From positions 4,092,001-4,156,000 of the forward strand of contig JAULSN010000001.1 of assembly GCA_033439765.1 (NCBI GenBank): a stretch of 64,000 nucleotides of DNA, written 5' to 3'. This stretch comes from Lasiosphaeria ovina (taxonomy: Eukaryota; Ascomycota; Sordariomycetes; Sordariales; Lasiosphaeriaceae). Shown piece by piece: positions 21,952 to 32,846 of the stretch (position 1 is its first letter; the number at the start of each line of letters is the position of its first letter). The notes beneath the pieces were generated by a model. The model saw only the letters and a list, made by a program, of their open reading frames with translations, made no database searches and had not been told where the DNA came from. The position numbers were made by a program, and so were the translations under genes.

Positions 21952-23750
21952 TTTGTGCTATGCGGGTTTCGAGTTGTTTGCACCCGAGCTGTTTGACGTA
22001 GTCGATGGAGACAGGCAGTTGTTGAGGAAATCCGAGCCTGGGTAGGGGGTTGCCGGCGCGGAGGGCTCGGTGATCTATTGCATCACTTGGGTCGAACGGT
22101 TATCGGTCGGGTGGGATTGCCGGCTTGCGTGGCCTGCTTGGCTTGACGGGCGCGATAAAGCTCTGGGGCGCCGAGGCGTTGAAGTTGGGGAGAAAACAGC
22201 AGGGCAAATTGGCGCTCAGAGGCAGTTAAGCCGGCGACGAAGCTGGACGTTGCTGGATGAGCTTGGGCGTTGATGCGATGGGTGTCGCTCGGGTAATGGT
22301 GACGATGAGGGCGTGGAGACAATGGCCGGGCAGCTTGGCTTCTTCACTGTTGGTGGACATGTTCAGCCAGAAGCTCTCCCCAGGCACCCCCACACCTTGT
22401 CTCAGCCTCATCAGCTGCAAGGACCCGCTTGTCCAGCTGCCTTTCAGCCGGCAGATAAGGGTTAGGGTTGAGATTCTTGGATGAAAAGGGGTCGCTGTCT
22501 TGGCATTGGGTGGCTTCGGACCAAAGTCAACAACATGTGTGCATGTGCACTCGTGCCACACAAAGGCCTCCTCGACAATCCCTTCGAATGAAATCCTTTC
22601 AATCCTAACTCGCTTCTTTTCCTTATCTATTTCGTCATTCAATGGCGTGGTTTTTTTTGTTTCGTTTGTTGCCTCAAGAGATTGTGGCCTTGGTTTGTCC
22701 TTTCTTTGCGTGTTGCCCCTGGAGATTTGGGATGCGTAGACACCCATCGAGTCAGGCCGGCTCTTTCTCAACGCACTCATCCCGTTGCCAAATACAACGA
22801 CTTCGAAATCTGTAAAGCCGAAGAGAGCTGGCTTCCAGCACGTCGTATTTATTTATTACTTATTCGCTGGAATTCAGCATGTCCGCGATATTACACTAGG
22901 CCAAACCAGGAGCCCGAGTTTCCGCGACCAGATGGAAAGGGAAAGCTAGGCCCATTTACTTGCCAGTTACCATATACAGTAGATAGTTACATATATCAAA
23001 ATAGGAATAGATGCGGTCCGGGCTGTGTCAAAGGTTGATCTCGGTGGTTTGGCGTCGACATACAGCGTCCAACTCACCCGCTCGACTAATACAGCCTTCT
23101 CATGTTCCTGAGTAGCTCACTTTTCTCTCACTTTTTACTCGCCACACTTGTTGTTCGCTTTGCTCCCACTCTTTCCTCGCTGCCATCTCTTACCCCGCCA
23201 AGAACAAACTGGGAGTCCCGTGTAATTTTGAGATAAACCTGTGAGGGCCGGGGGCCTTCCCTTTCCCTCTTCTGCTCCCACACCACACCTACCTGCTAAA
23301 ACCTCCCGCACACAACTTCGCGAGGGTTCAAACGGCACCAGCTCATCACACATGCCAGCCCGGAAAAAAGGTCCGCCTTGACCAGAAACCATCATCTTGC
23401 ACCCCTCAACTCCAGCTGTCGCTCCCCAAACCACTGCATCAAGCGCGCGATCAGTCGCCAGTCGGCATTTGCAAGCTCGCCTTTTGTCACCCTCGTGTTT
23501 TCCTGTCCAAATTTTTGCAGAGGAAGTCCTCCTCCCCAAGCCGCAATCAAATCAAGGCAGCATCGAGTATTGAGAGCTCGACGTGGTACTCGAGAAACAG
23601 TCCCCCTGTATTCTCTTTGTCCAAAGTAAAGATGTATTGCACCTCGTCATCCAGCCCGGTTCCCCGAGTTTTACACGTCGGAGCGCCTGCTAACAACAGT
23701 CACCCCGCGCAAGTGCAAATCTTGCACGAAAATATTGGGAGAAAGGAGCC
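21952..23750. promoter_or_regulatory. Divergent spacer between ERD2 and Cys-rich gene
   Basis: No gene recognised. It contains the promoters of both flanking genes. A telobox-like AAGGGTTAGGGTTG lies at 22457-22470. The 3' part (about 23080-23620) is pyrimidine-rich and probably leader for the Cys-rich gene. An ATG at 23631 opens a frame different from the main CDS and could be an upstream ORF or an unresolved first exon. Confidence 0.45.
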
Positions 23751-25061
23751 ATGTGTCGAGTCGACCAGTCTATCTGTGTCGTCTGCGACTACCAGGCCCG
23801 ATACCGCTTCCGTGCCTGCAACACCTGGGCACGCACCCAGTTCGACCGCCACCCCAGCAACGAGAAGTTCGCCCCTCAGGAGCGTTATGATGTCGATCGC
23901 GAGTTCAAGCCGGGAACTTGCTTCAACTGCGAATGGTTCGTGCGATACAACGTCAACAAGCCGTATGTCTGCGACCACTGCATCTACGAGGCGAGCGTGA
24001 TCCGCCACGCCCGCAACGTAAAGGCGTACAGCGATCTCCTGCTCCGCATTGCGGGCAGACGCGAGGAGCGCCGACTAAACCAGGAGTGGTACAAGCACGA
24101 GTCCATCCGGTCGGCCATCACCAAGGCGTTGCTGGAAGAGGACGGCGACCTCGAGCTCGAGCTCGTGAACAACATTCCCCAGGACATCATCGAGGCCGCC
24201 GAGCAGAACGACCAGGCGGGCTCCCCGGCGCTCGAGTTCCTGGGAAAGTATCTCGCGCACTTCTGGGAGACCGAGGACGCCGGCTTCTTCGAGATGCGGG
24301 CCGCCGACACCGACATCTCGTGGGTCACGGTGCGGCAGCCGCAGTGCCCGCTGTGCAGCGACATGCGCCCGGATATCATCGGCCACCGGCCCGAGTTCAA
24401 GTTCGAGCCCAACGCGGCGGCGTGGCGCCTCCTGCAGCAGGACCGCAAGCGCGCGTCCGAGTGTGAGATGTCGTGCCGAGTGCACCTCGGCACCTTCCCC
24501 GAGCCCTGCGCCCGCTGCGCCGACCGCGAGCAGCTGCTCCGCTACGAGATCGAGGACGAGATTAAGCGTACGACTAGCTTTGCCTGGATCCCCAAGCTCT
24601 TCGACTGGATCAAGAAGCGGTCGCACAACTCGTATCTCGAGGATACCGCCGCCAACGGCCCCTGGAAGCGCGGCTCCATGGTCCCGCCGGCGACGGCGGA
24701 CGATGCGCTGCTGCTGAATCCCATTGCACGCAACAACGCCGTCGTCGAGGCCCACAATATGATGGCGGAAAAGTGGAAGCAGGAAACCAGTTTCTTCTGG
24801 AGGGATACCGCCGTCCAGCCGAGATATGTGCAGCTGACGAAGGCAAGCGAAGACAACGACGTTGAGATGACTGGCAGTGGCGGTGGCGGCGGCGGCGGCG
24901 GCGGCGGCGTCGCCTACAGTATCACTAGCGACAGCGCCTATGGTGACGACACGAGTATCCGTGGCGGCGGTGGATGTAGTGTCACCAGTGGCAGCGTTAG
25001 CTACAGTGTCACCAGTAGCAGTGCCAATGACACTATTGCCCACTATCGTCGACGACGGTAG
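23751..25061 (+). CDS. Cysteine-rich orphan protein, probably zinc-binding
   Basis: A 436-residue single-exon frame with clear coding character. I do not recognise the family. Paired cysteines are spread through it: CVVC (residues 9-12), CFNC and CDHC (about 57-81), CPLC (about 200), CEMSC and CARC (about 240-258), suggesting several zinc-binding knuckles. The middle is helical and charged. The C-terminus carries a run of ten Gly from GGC repeats and then a degenerate Ser/Thr repeat (YSITSDSAYGDD, SVTSGSVSYSVTSSSAND). The start at 23751 has a good context (GAGCCATGT), but in another frame just upstream lies KCKSCTKI, so an upstream spliced exon adding a further CxxC is possible. No transit or signal peptide is seen. 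Function unknown; related Cys-rich proteins in filamentous fungi are mostly uncharacterised. Confidence 0.72.
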   Translation: MCRVDQSICVVCDYQARYRFRACNTWARTQFDRHPSNEKFAPQERYDVDREFKPGTCFNCEWFVRYNVNKPYVCDHCIYEASVIRHARNVKAYSDLLLRIAGRREERRLNQEWYKHESIRSAITKALLEEDGDLELELVNNIPQDIIEAAEQNDQAGSPALEFLGKYLAHFWETEDAGFFEMRAADTDISWVTVRQPQCPLCSDMRPDIIGHRPEFKFEPNAAAWRLLQQDRKRASECEMSCRVHLGTFPEPCARCADREQLLRYEIEDEIKRTTSFAWIPKLFDWIKKRSHNSYLEDTAANGPWKRGSMVPPATADDALLLNPIARNNAVVEAHNMMAEKWKQETSFFWRDTAVQPRYVQLTKASEDNDVEMTGSGGGGGGGGGGVAYSITSDSAYGDDTSIRGGGGCSVTSGSVSYSVTSSSANDTIAHYRRRR

Positions 25062-27050
25062 CGGACAACCATGGTGGCGTTTGCGTGGTGGACAGGAGTT
25101 TGGTTATGGGATTGTTTCGGTCTCGGCAGCATTGTGGTATCGGTAACGGTGTTTGCGTTTTTCCGTCTCCATTTCGGGGATGGGGGAGGCAAGGCGCTTG
25201 GAAGGGGGTTGGACAAGCGGAGTTTAGGCATCAAGCACTTGGGAACCTAATGTCGAGCCCCAGCTCCTCTTGTTGGATCATGGGCGCTCTGCATTTGTAT
25301 GTGCGTATGTACTGGATAACTGTTCAGCTAATCTTTCTCGGCAAGCAAATCAGGAGCTGCGAGGACAATAATGCAAAAAAAAAATTAATAAGTGACATCA
25401 GGGGTTTCTTGTTGCGATGGAACGCATTCACGGCCTTGATTAATCTGTCATGGGTGTATTTGCCAGGAGTTCCAACGTGTTTGAGATGATATAATCCAAT
25501 CCCCGAATGTTTGTTAGCGGCGGACTTTCCAACATCTGAAAGGCCTTAATAACTTACAGCTCGCCCTGAAGTTTTTTTGCCGAGGGAGGCAAGAGCTTGT
25601 AGAACCCCTTTTATAGAATCTTAGAGGCCTTTCTTACTCCTAAAAATACCTATATATATTCAAAGCTTCCACTAGCCGGCGTATTTGCTCTTTAATCTTC
25701 TTAAAGAATCTACCTATATACTACGCTAATAAATATTTCGGGATTGAACTAAGGTACATACTCTTCCAAGGCAGCCCCTTCAATTGTTGTCAAGGCCGAG
25801 GGGAACGCTGTGAATCTTTACCTACTCCCCAAGGCTGCCACGTGAGCCTTCCATATCAGAAAAGCATGATGTGCTAAAAATGTGGGTGCGAGACGACAAA
25901 CAGACCGGGACTCGAGAGGTACATAAGGTAGTCCATGCCATGTGTGGTGGACGGGACACAGTTATTGGTTTCGGTGGAAGCTGACGCGGCAGGTAGCAGT
26001 GACGTGGCTTGAACAAGCTTAAATAAACCTGGTTACCGGGCACCTCCTAGTAATTCTTAGGCTAGGACTCTTCATCCACCAGCAGACGTGAGTTTTATCG
26101 TCCGTGTTAGGGAATGGGGAACCATAATCCAAAGGTCGGGAAATTCCGAAAAAAGGGGTTCGGGCCTTGGCATTCACTTTGTTTAGGTCGAACTACGGAT
26201 ACTAACTCCCCCCTCATTCCGTGGTCATACCTTCACAAAAAGAAAAAGCAAGCTTTCTTTTGCCCGTTGCGTTTCCCGTCGCACAGGGATGTATGCATGC
26301 GTTTCAGAGAAGGTGCAGCGGCTTGCTTATCACACCTGCCTTAGCGTTATGCTCAACACGAGGCCGAGCAGGGGACCGTGAATGTGCCGAATGCAACCCG
26401 CTGTCCATGTATGTAGCATCATCGCAACCAACCCTACAAACTCACTTGAGAGCAAGATAAGCATAGGACTCCGTTCCTTCGCTTTTTTGTAGTATGATGC
26501 TTCTCTCCCCGGGCTCATGCGGACGCCCGGGGCCAACGGGCGGGCGGGATTGGGGGACGGAGAGAAACCCCCAAATCCGAGACATCGCAAAGTGCGACTT
26601 CCTATATCGCTACTAGAACCAAGGCAGACGCTCTTTCCTTTCGGGCTTTTAGCCTTCTTTCTTTCCTATCCTGGCTGTCTGGTGTCTAACGCCCGTAACC
26701 CTCGCTCAAGCTGAGCTGGTGTGCATGTCTTTCACACCCCGCCGCTGCAGGGTCACCTATTTCCTGCTTCTTTCATCAATCCTAACCAGGATGATTCATG
26801 TCGATTCTGGCCAGACCCCACCGAACCATCCGTCTTTGGCTCTCACCTACTGTACCCGTCCATCTATTTCTGGCCACGCCAAGTCTGTTGACTTGGGCAG
26901 TGATCTCGACCTGTGCTACCCCCATCGATAACTTCTGTATTTCTGAAGCCTTGCCTGCGCAATTTGCCTATTTCTTGCTGTGCCATCTACCTTCCTGAAC
27001 CCTCCAACGCTCCCACCCCCGGTCCTCCCGGGTGACTGGCTCTGCCGAAC
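25062..27050. other. 2-kb spacer containing MITE copy B
   Basis: Apart from the TIR element at 25494-25749 there is no recognisable gene. The AT-richest part is the MITE and its right flank. The segment after about 26600 is pyrimidine-rich leader for the LicD-type gene. Confidence 0.5.
25494..25749. mobile_element. MITE-like TIR element, copy B (256 bp), inverted relative to copy A
   Basis: The left end reads ATCCAATCCCCGAATGTTTG and the reverse complement of the right end reads GTTCAATCCCGAAATATTTA, so the TIRs are about 23 bp. TA flanks both sides (25492-25493 and 25750-25751). It aligns end to end with the reverse complement of copy A (shared internal blocks such as GCTCGCCCTGAAG, GAGGCCTTTCT and CTAGCCGGC), with many transition differences. 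No coding capacity. The number of C/T and G/A differences would fit age or repeat-induced point mutation, not distinguished here. Confidence 0.82.
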
Positions 27051-28275
27051 ATGCATATTTGCCAGCTTTTGCTACCTGCTATCGTCTTTGCGGCAGTCGC
27101 GGCGACGGCACCAGTACAGAAGCGAGATGCCGGCTTCTTATCCGTACGGACAAAGAATACCAAGGATATGAGCGGGCGGGGAGGGGACCCACCCGAGAAA
27201 TACTTTCGTACGTGAGCACTTGTACAGACTGTCAACCACTGCCCATGTCCATATCCTGTGTCCAGCGTTTGGTTTGATGTTCTTGAGCTTTCGCTGACAA
27301 CGGAGGGGCAGATGAGTCGATGTAAGAGACAATGCTCCAGTGGAAAACACAAGGCTGATTTGGTACAGCTTCCACCCACACTACGATGGCCGGTATTGTT
27401 CAATTTGCCCAGGTGTATTCTACTGTTCCGTTTTCTGATACTGCTCTGTAGCTTTGCCGAGACCACACTCAACTACACGGAACAGAAAAAGGCTTTGAGG
27501 GGCCTGGTACAGGCATTTCTCGTCACATTCAACGATCTGAGTATTGAGACGTGGCTCATGCACGGCACTCTTCTCGGATGGTGGTGGAATAAGCAGGTAA
27601 GAGTACTTGCTCTCCGCTGCATACGAACTATCTGGATTAACTCACATCCTTCAAGATACTTCCGTGGGATTCCGACATTGACGTCCAGGTGTCCGAGACA
27701 AGCATGTTCTTCCTGGCAGCGTACTACAACATGTCGGTATTCTACCATGGAATGCCGGGGAAGCCGAAAGGACGGGAATATCTGTTGGAGGTGAACCCCC
27801 ACTATCACAACCGGGAGCAAACCGACAAACTGAATGTCATCGATGCGAGATGGATCGACATGGAGAGCGGGCTTTTCATTGATGTCACAACTGTCCGATA
27901 CAATATGACTCATTCTGCCGGAGAAGGAATGATGAGTTGCAAGGACGGTCACGAATTCAGGGTGCCTAAAAGATACCTCTCCTAAGACAGAGCAGCAGAA
28001 ACTAACACATTCTAGGATACCTATCTGTTCCCGCTAAGGAACACGTTGTTTGAGGGCGTTCCCGCAAAAATCCCATACCGCTACCGCGAACTCCTGGCCG
28101 GGGAATACGGGGAAAAGGCGTTATCACTAACCGAGTTTAAGAAGTAAGACTACTCTGGAACTCAACGGGTGTGGGTTTCAAAGATACTAACACGCTTCGC
28201 AGCCACCGGTTTGACGACGACCAGATGGAATGGATCCCAGTGACAGAGGAGATGAAATCTCGGGCGGATCTCTAG
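27051..28275 (+). CDS. Secreted LicD/fukutin-family phosphotransferase-like protein
   Basis: LicD-type nucleotidyltransferase-fold protein, the family of fukutin, FKRP and fungal Mnn4-like mannosylphosphate proteins, probably modifying glycans in the secretory pathway. Six exons give 278 residues: 27051-27211, 27369-27392 (24 nt), 27452-27596, 27656-27961, 28016-28143 and 28203-28275. Residues 1-19 are a signal peptide (MHICQLLLPAIVFAAVAATA), with a KR dibasic site just after. The family signature MHGTLLGWWWNKQ is followed by ILPWDSDIDVQV, with the metal-binding Asp residues at 115, 117 and 119. YLFPLRNTLFEGVPAKIPYRY is the conserved C-terminal block. Exon 2 was placed because it restores the family motif HYDGRF. 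The substrate is not predictable. The fold assignment is firm. Confidence 0.86.
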
Positions 28276-28898
28276 ATTATGTGAGAGCACAAGGGAGGGG
28301 ATCGCGTGAATGTGGGAGACAGAAAAGTTCACAAGATGGTGTCTCAAAATACGGCAAACATGCAAGCAGCTGGTGTGAGCAAAGAAAATACCAAGATTTG
28401 GACGAAGGATGGGTGGGTGAACTGAAATTGAGATAGCTTTGTTTTCAAGATCACCGCGGAAGCGGTTGTCAGAAATATGTTAAAGCAACATTGAGTGCTG
28501 AATTTAAGAAACAATCAAGCAAGCCAGTTATCTCGTGCACTATACATAAATAAATACCAAACCTGGAAGTAACCCAAGTTACGTAGGGTGGACGTTTAGA
28601 TACTTGGCATCTGAGCCTCATCGACGCCCGTTTCAAACCCGAGTCTTGGCAGCGCCATAATCCCCGCTAGGCGTTTGCCAAGCTCGCCATTATGGGGAAG
28701 AACCTGCACTAACCCATAGCCCCCCCGCTACACAGTAGTCCTCCAAAGTCGCGTCTCGTTACATTCGCAGGCGCGTTCCTCAAAATATCCCCGCCGTCAT
28801 CCCAGGCCAGGCGACAATTTGGGCAACCTTGGAAGACAATGTAGCGGCCTCACGCGCGAATCGACATTTCTAGACTGAGGGAGCAACCAAAAACAGCC
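28276..28898. promoter_or_regulatory. Spacer upstream of the CENP-U-like gene
   Basis: Holds the 3' UTR of the LicD-type gene and the promoter of the next gene. CACGCGCGAA about 45 nt before the start codon resembles ACGCG-type cell-cycle elements, which would suit a kinetochore gene but is a short match. No tRNA or other gene is seen. Confidence 0.4.
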
Positions 28899-31475
28899 AT
28901 GGCTACCAGTATGTTTCCAACGTGCTGTACCTTTTCAATTGATTTGATCGCAAACTGACAACGAGACATTGCAACTCAGGTCGACAGGAGCGCATGCAAG
29001 AGCGCATGCGCGGCGCTGGGTAAGCCGTTTGATTTTGCTTTGTTATTACTTCCCCCAATCGAGCATGTCCTAACATTGTGGAAGACGTCATCAGGTCGAA
29101 GACGTGTCGTTCAATTTTGTTATCCCAGTTGCCCCAGTGGCATCACCTGGAGAGCACCAGCCGACCCTCGAAGTCGATGCCCAAGAAATAGCTCCAGCAG
29201 CTCTCGGACCATCGCCCGCGCCCGCGCCCAATCCAACCCCGGCTTCTTCATCGCGGCCGATTTCTAATACTTCGGCTAAGAGAAAGCACCTAGTCCGGAA
29301 TGCGGCGCGTTCGAGCCCGCCGCTGCCGGCGGCTGCAGCAGTCAGCCGGCGTCCATCATCGCCAGTTCGTGCGTCACAGCCAGAAATCTATGACATCCCT
29401 GATGTCAGCAGCCCCGAGGAGGCACCAGTTCAGGTCAACGGACGCCTCAGGAAAAGATCATCACCGGCCCAGCGGCAGGTGGCGCCTGCTGAGCATGGTC
29501 AGCAGCAGGTAATCGAACAGGGCCACGAGGACCTAACGGCTGTGGGGGCTGTTAGTCCAGCGCAGCCGCCGGTGTTATCGTCCTCCTCCTCACGGCGCTT
29601 GTCTAGGCACGTGGCCCGTACCGCCTCACCAGTTGCGACTGGCGAAATTCTGGCCGAGGAGGTGACCGAGAGCCCTGCAGGCGCACCGGGGAGCGGGCGC
29701 CGGCGGCGTGTACGCATTAGCGAGGACGCGCCTGTCGTAGGGTCAAGTACACTGCTCCAACGGGTTCTTGAAGATCTTAACGAGACTACAACAACTAATG
29801 TGGGCGATGTACCGTCGTCTTCGCCGCTGGAGCGCATGGCGGCCGCGAGAAAGAGCCTTGGACAGCGGCGCCCTGTACTTTCCAGGGCAACAGTGACAGG
29901 GCTGCCCGAACCAGAAGCATCAGTACTATCGCCCGCAGTCATCCGTCGGAAAAGAGGGCGGCCATCTGGAAGCAGTCTCGCAAATCCCGGTGACGACGGC
30001 GTTGAAGGCGGTGCTCGAATATCATCACCCGATGTGGGACCTCCCGGCGAGACTGATATATCTCCCGTCGTGGCCAATGACGAGGTAGAGAATGAAGGTG
30101 AGGATGAGGATGAGGATGAGGATGGGGCAGCGGAAGAGATCAGCGACAGAGAAGCCGCTCGGAAGTTGGGGAGAACCCGTACGAGACGGAGTCTGCGCGC
30201 TCCTTCGCCCGACTTGGGATCTCAGCCTATCGAGCAGCACGAGGAAGAGGAGCAAGAAGAACAAACCATTGCCCCCAAGCGACGTCGGAGGAAGGAGCCA
30301 GAGATCGAGGACGAACCAGTTGCCAAACGCCGCCAGAGGAACAGCACACAAGCAAGTCAACAACCTAAACCCCGGAGAGCTAAGCCCGTGCCTTCGCCCG
30401 TGCCTGAACCTGAGCCGACGTCCCGCCCCATGCCCAAATCCAAGGTTGGACCAAAAAAACAGGCAAAAGGACGGAAGGGGGGCAATCGTTCCAACGGCGC
30501 CGACGGGCAAGAAGAATCTCGAACGGATGCTGAGCCTGTTCCTGTCACTGTAACTGTCCAGCGCTTCACTAGGAAGGGAGCGGCACATTTCGGTGGCGAC
30601 GAGGACGAGACCGACACAGAGTTTCTCAACGCCGAGATACCGTTCGCGAACCGCGCGGGCGTGAACGCCGTCGATGTCCTGTCCAAACTGTGCGAAGAAC
30701 TCATCGAGAACTTCCTCGGCAAACTGCAGGAGCGGGCCAGGGAGGCCGAGAATCCAGCCGCCAAGAGAGAGCAGCAGACCATGCACCGCACGCTTGAGGC
30801 CTTTCAGGAGGAGCTGAGAACTCGGCTTCTTGAGCATGTGAGTCCCCTTAATACATTCTAAATTTGCCACTCTTCATTCAGTTGTCCCAGGAGAAGAAAT
30901 AACAGGACGAACCCAGACAATCGCACTGGACACACTGCACGCCCTGCGGAAGCGGGTGCGCGTGACCCAAAAGGAGAAGCTCTCTCTGCGCGAGGAAATC
31001 CTGCGCATCCGCGCCGAGCGAGACCAGGTCGCTCTGCGAATGGATGCCATCCGCATCAAGCACGAAGCGGAGAGCAAGGAGGCTTTGGTAAGCCATCTCC
31101 TTTTCAATGTTTCACTATTATCATTTTCAGCCCTCACCGAAACCCAAACAACCCGGCCCTAGTCCAAACTCGCCCTATTACCTACCTACGTCTGAGACGG
31201 TATGTTCAGCTACTGACTACTGGCATTGAGTCTAGCGGCACATCTCCCTCTCCTCAGCCATGCACGACATCGACCTGGCAGTGGAAAAAGGCCACGCGGC
31301 CCCGGAGCTGTCGGCGGCGGAGCGGAAGCAGGTGGACCTGGCCAACCTCGAGCTGCTCATCACCAGGGTGTCGGACCAGGCGTGTGCTGCGAGCGACGGG
31401 GGAGGGACTTTGAAGCAGATCAAGGAGTTCAATGCCTTTTTGGAGCGGGCGGCCACTGCTTTGGAGAGCAGATGA
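28899..31475 (+). CDS. CENP-U/Ame1/Mis17-like inner kinetochore protein
   Basis: Probable CENP-U homologue of the CCAN (COMA) complex, which links the Mis12/Mtw1 complex to centromeric chromatin. Five exons give 737 residues: 28899-28908 (10 nt), 28980-29019 (40 nt), 29085-30837, 30917-31087 and 31236-31475. The N-terminus MATSRQERMQERMRGAG is basic, as in yeast Ame1, where this end binds the Mtw1 complex. Residues 40-510 are disordered, with an acidic run (GEDEDEDEDG) and basic patches. The C-terminal third is helical: AVDVLSKLCEELIENFL resembles Ame1 TIDVLSSLFINLFENDL, followed by coiled coil (residues about 600-660). Exon 4 begins TIALDTLHALRKRV after an acceptor at 30915-30916. The homology is recognised by pattern only; any other large coiled-coil kinetochore protein is the alternative. 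Confidence 0.74.
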
Positions 31476-31672
31476 GAAGATGAACACCAGACGAAGTGGA
31501 GGTGCGGAATACGTCGAAACACCAGTATGGCTGCCGTATGAATAATCAGTCAGGAGCCTCGGTTTGGGCGCTCTGATGCGGATTAATAGTTTTGATATAT
31601 AGTTGCACACAATAATGAATATACAAGTGGGGGAAGTAAATAAGTCCCCCTCAACGGACAACGAGAGTTATT

Positions 31673-32639
31673 CTATTTCGGCCCGATCAAGTTCCGGAGC
31701 TTGTCGCCGATCGACTCGCCCCCGCTGTCCTTTCTGGCTTCCCTCTCCTTGGCCTGCTCCTGCCACAGAGCCTGCACCTGCGACGCTATCTCGGCCTTGG
31801 CCCTGTGCTCGGCCCGCAGCGCCGCCTCCTCAGCCGCCCGGTCATGCTCGGGCAGCTTCTCCAGCTTGGCTCTCCACGCGGCCAGAGTGGCCGCATTGGG
31901 CTCCTCCCCGGCGTCGGCAGTCGCGCCGCCACCCGCACCGGCCGCCTCCCTAACGGCCGATGCCGTGCCGGACGCAGCTGCGGCCCCTGCGGCCCGCGCC
32001 GTCTGCGCGGCCGGCGACCTGTCGAGCAGCGGCGGGAACTTGGGCACAGGCAGCCCCTCCGCCTTGGCCTTTTCGATGGCCGTCTCCTGCTCCAGCATCC
32101 GCTGGTACAGCGCGTCGGCGTGCATCTGGATGTCCTCGTCGACCTCGCGCGGGCGGTCATATGTGGACAGATAGCCGAGGGCCTTGAGGAGTCTCTATAT
32201 ATATATATTCTTTCATCAGTAAACGAAGATGAGGAGGCAAGGTCGGGACTGGAAGAGAAGAACGTACAGACTGCACCATGTAGCACCGCTCAAAGCGCTG
32301 CACCTCGGTGCGGCACATGGTCATCTTCTGCGCCCAGTCGCCGTTCTTCATGCAGTCGCTCCACGCCAGCTGCTCGTCGGAGCAGTTCTCCAGCGCCGCC
32401 CCGCCAATCGCCAGCTTGCGCTCCTTGAATCCCTCCAGCACGTCCATCAGCTTCTCGTGGTCGCTCTTGGTCGACGCCTCCACCGAGCTCTGCGACTGGT
32501 ACGTCTTCCACAGGTCCGCGTACCGCCCGTCCTGGAACTGGCTCTCGCGCGGTACCGCTGGCGCATCGCTGGCGGCTTCTGGTTGTTGGGGGTTTTGCGA
32601 CGCTGGTGTTGGGGACGCTTCTTGTTGTTGTTGTTGTTG

Positions 32640-32685
<46 letters not shown>

Positions 32686-32846
32686 GGTTGTGTTTGTTGC
32701 TCGTCGGCGCTCGCGGGTGTGTATTTGATGGGCGATTCCTTCTTGAGGAACTCGCGGAGCTTGGGGTCGAGCTTCCGGAGCGGGTCGTTCTCGCTGTTGT
32801 CGCCTCCTCCACCTCCCGCTCCGAACCACCCGTCGAGCCACCCCAT
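31673..32846 (-). CDS. Emi1/PANTS-like (DUF3128) twin-CX9C protein with poly-Gln tract
   Basis: Two exons (32268-32846 and 31673-32194) give 366 residues. Residues 1-40 (MGWLDGWFG, NDPLRKLDPKLREFLKKESPIKY) are family-like. A poly-Gln tract of about 20 residues is at roughly 55-75. The core is a twin CX9C helical hairpin, CSDEQLAWSDC and CRTEVQRFERC (about residues 158-187), as in Emi1/PANTS-type proteins. Twin-CX9C proteins are generally oxidised and trapped in the mitochondrial intermembrane space, so I infer that location. The C-terminal half (from RLLKALGYLSTYDRP) is charged, Ala-rich and helical, ending GDKLRNLIGPK. Convergent with the CENP-U-like gene, 197 nt apart. Exact role unknown; yeast Emi1 was named for a meiotic induction phenotype. 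Confidence 0.78.
32622..32685. repeat. Coding (CAA)n(CAG)n microsatellite
   Basis: On the plus strand about ten TTG units run directly into about eleven CTG units, read on the minus strand as CAG then CAA, all Gln in the twin-CX9C protein. Such a pure block is expected to vary in length between isolates. Confidence 0.9.

Noticed and set aside
24075..25043. 322-residue open frame antisense to the Cys-rich gene
   Set aside because: Mirror of GC-rich third positions; the sense frame has organised Cys pairs, the antisense has none.
28620..28650. TTTCAAACCCGAG resembling a tRNA B box
   Set aside because: No matching A box, acceptor stem or cloverleaf around it.
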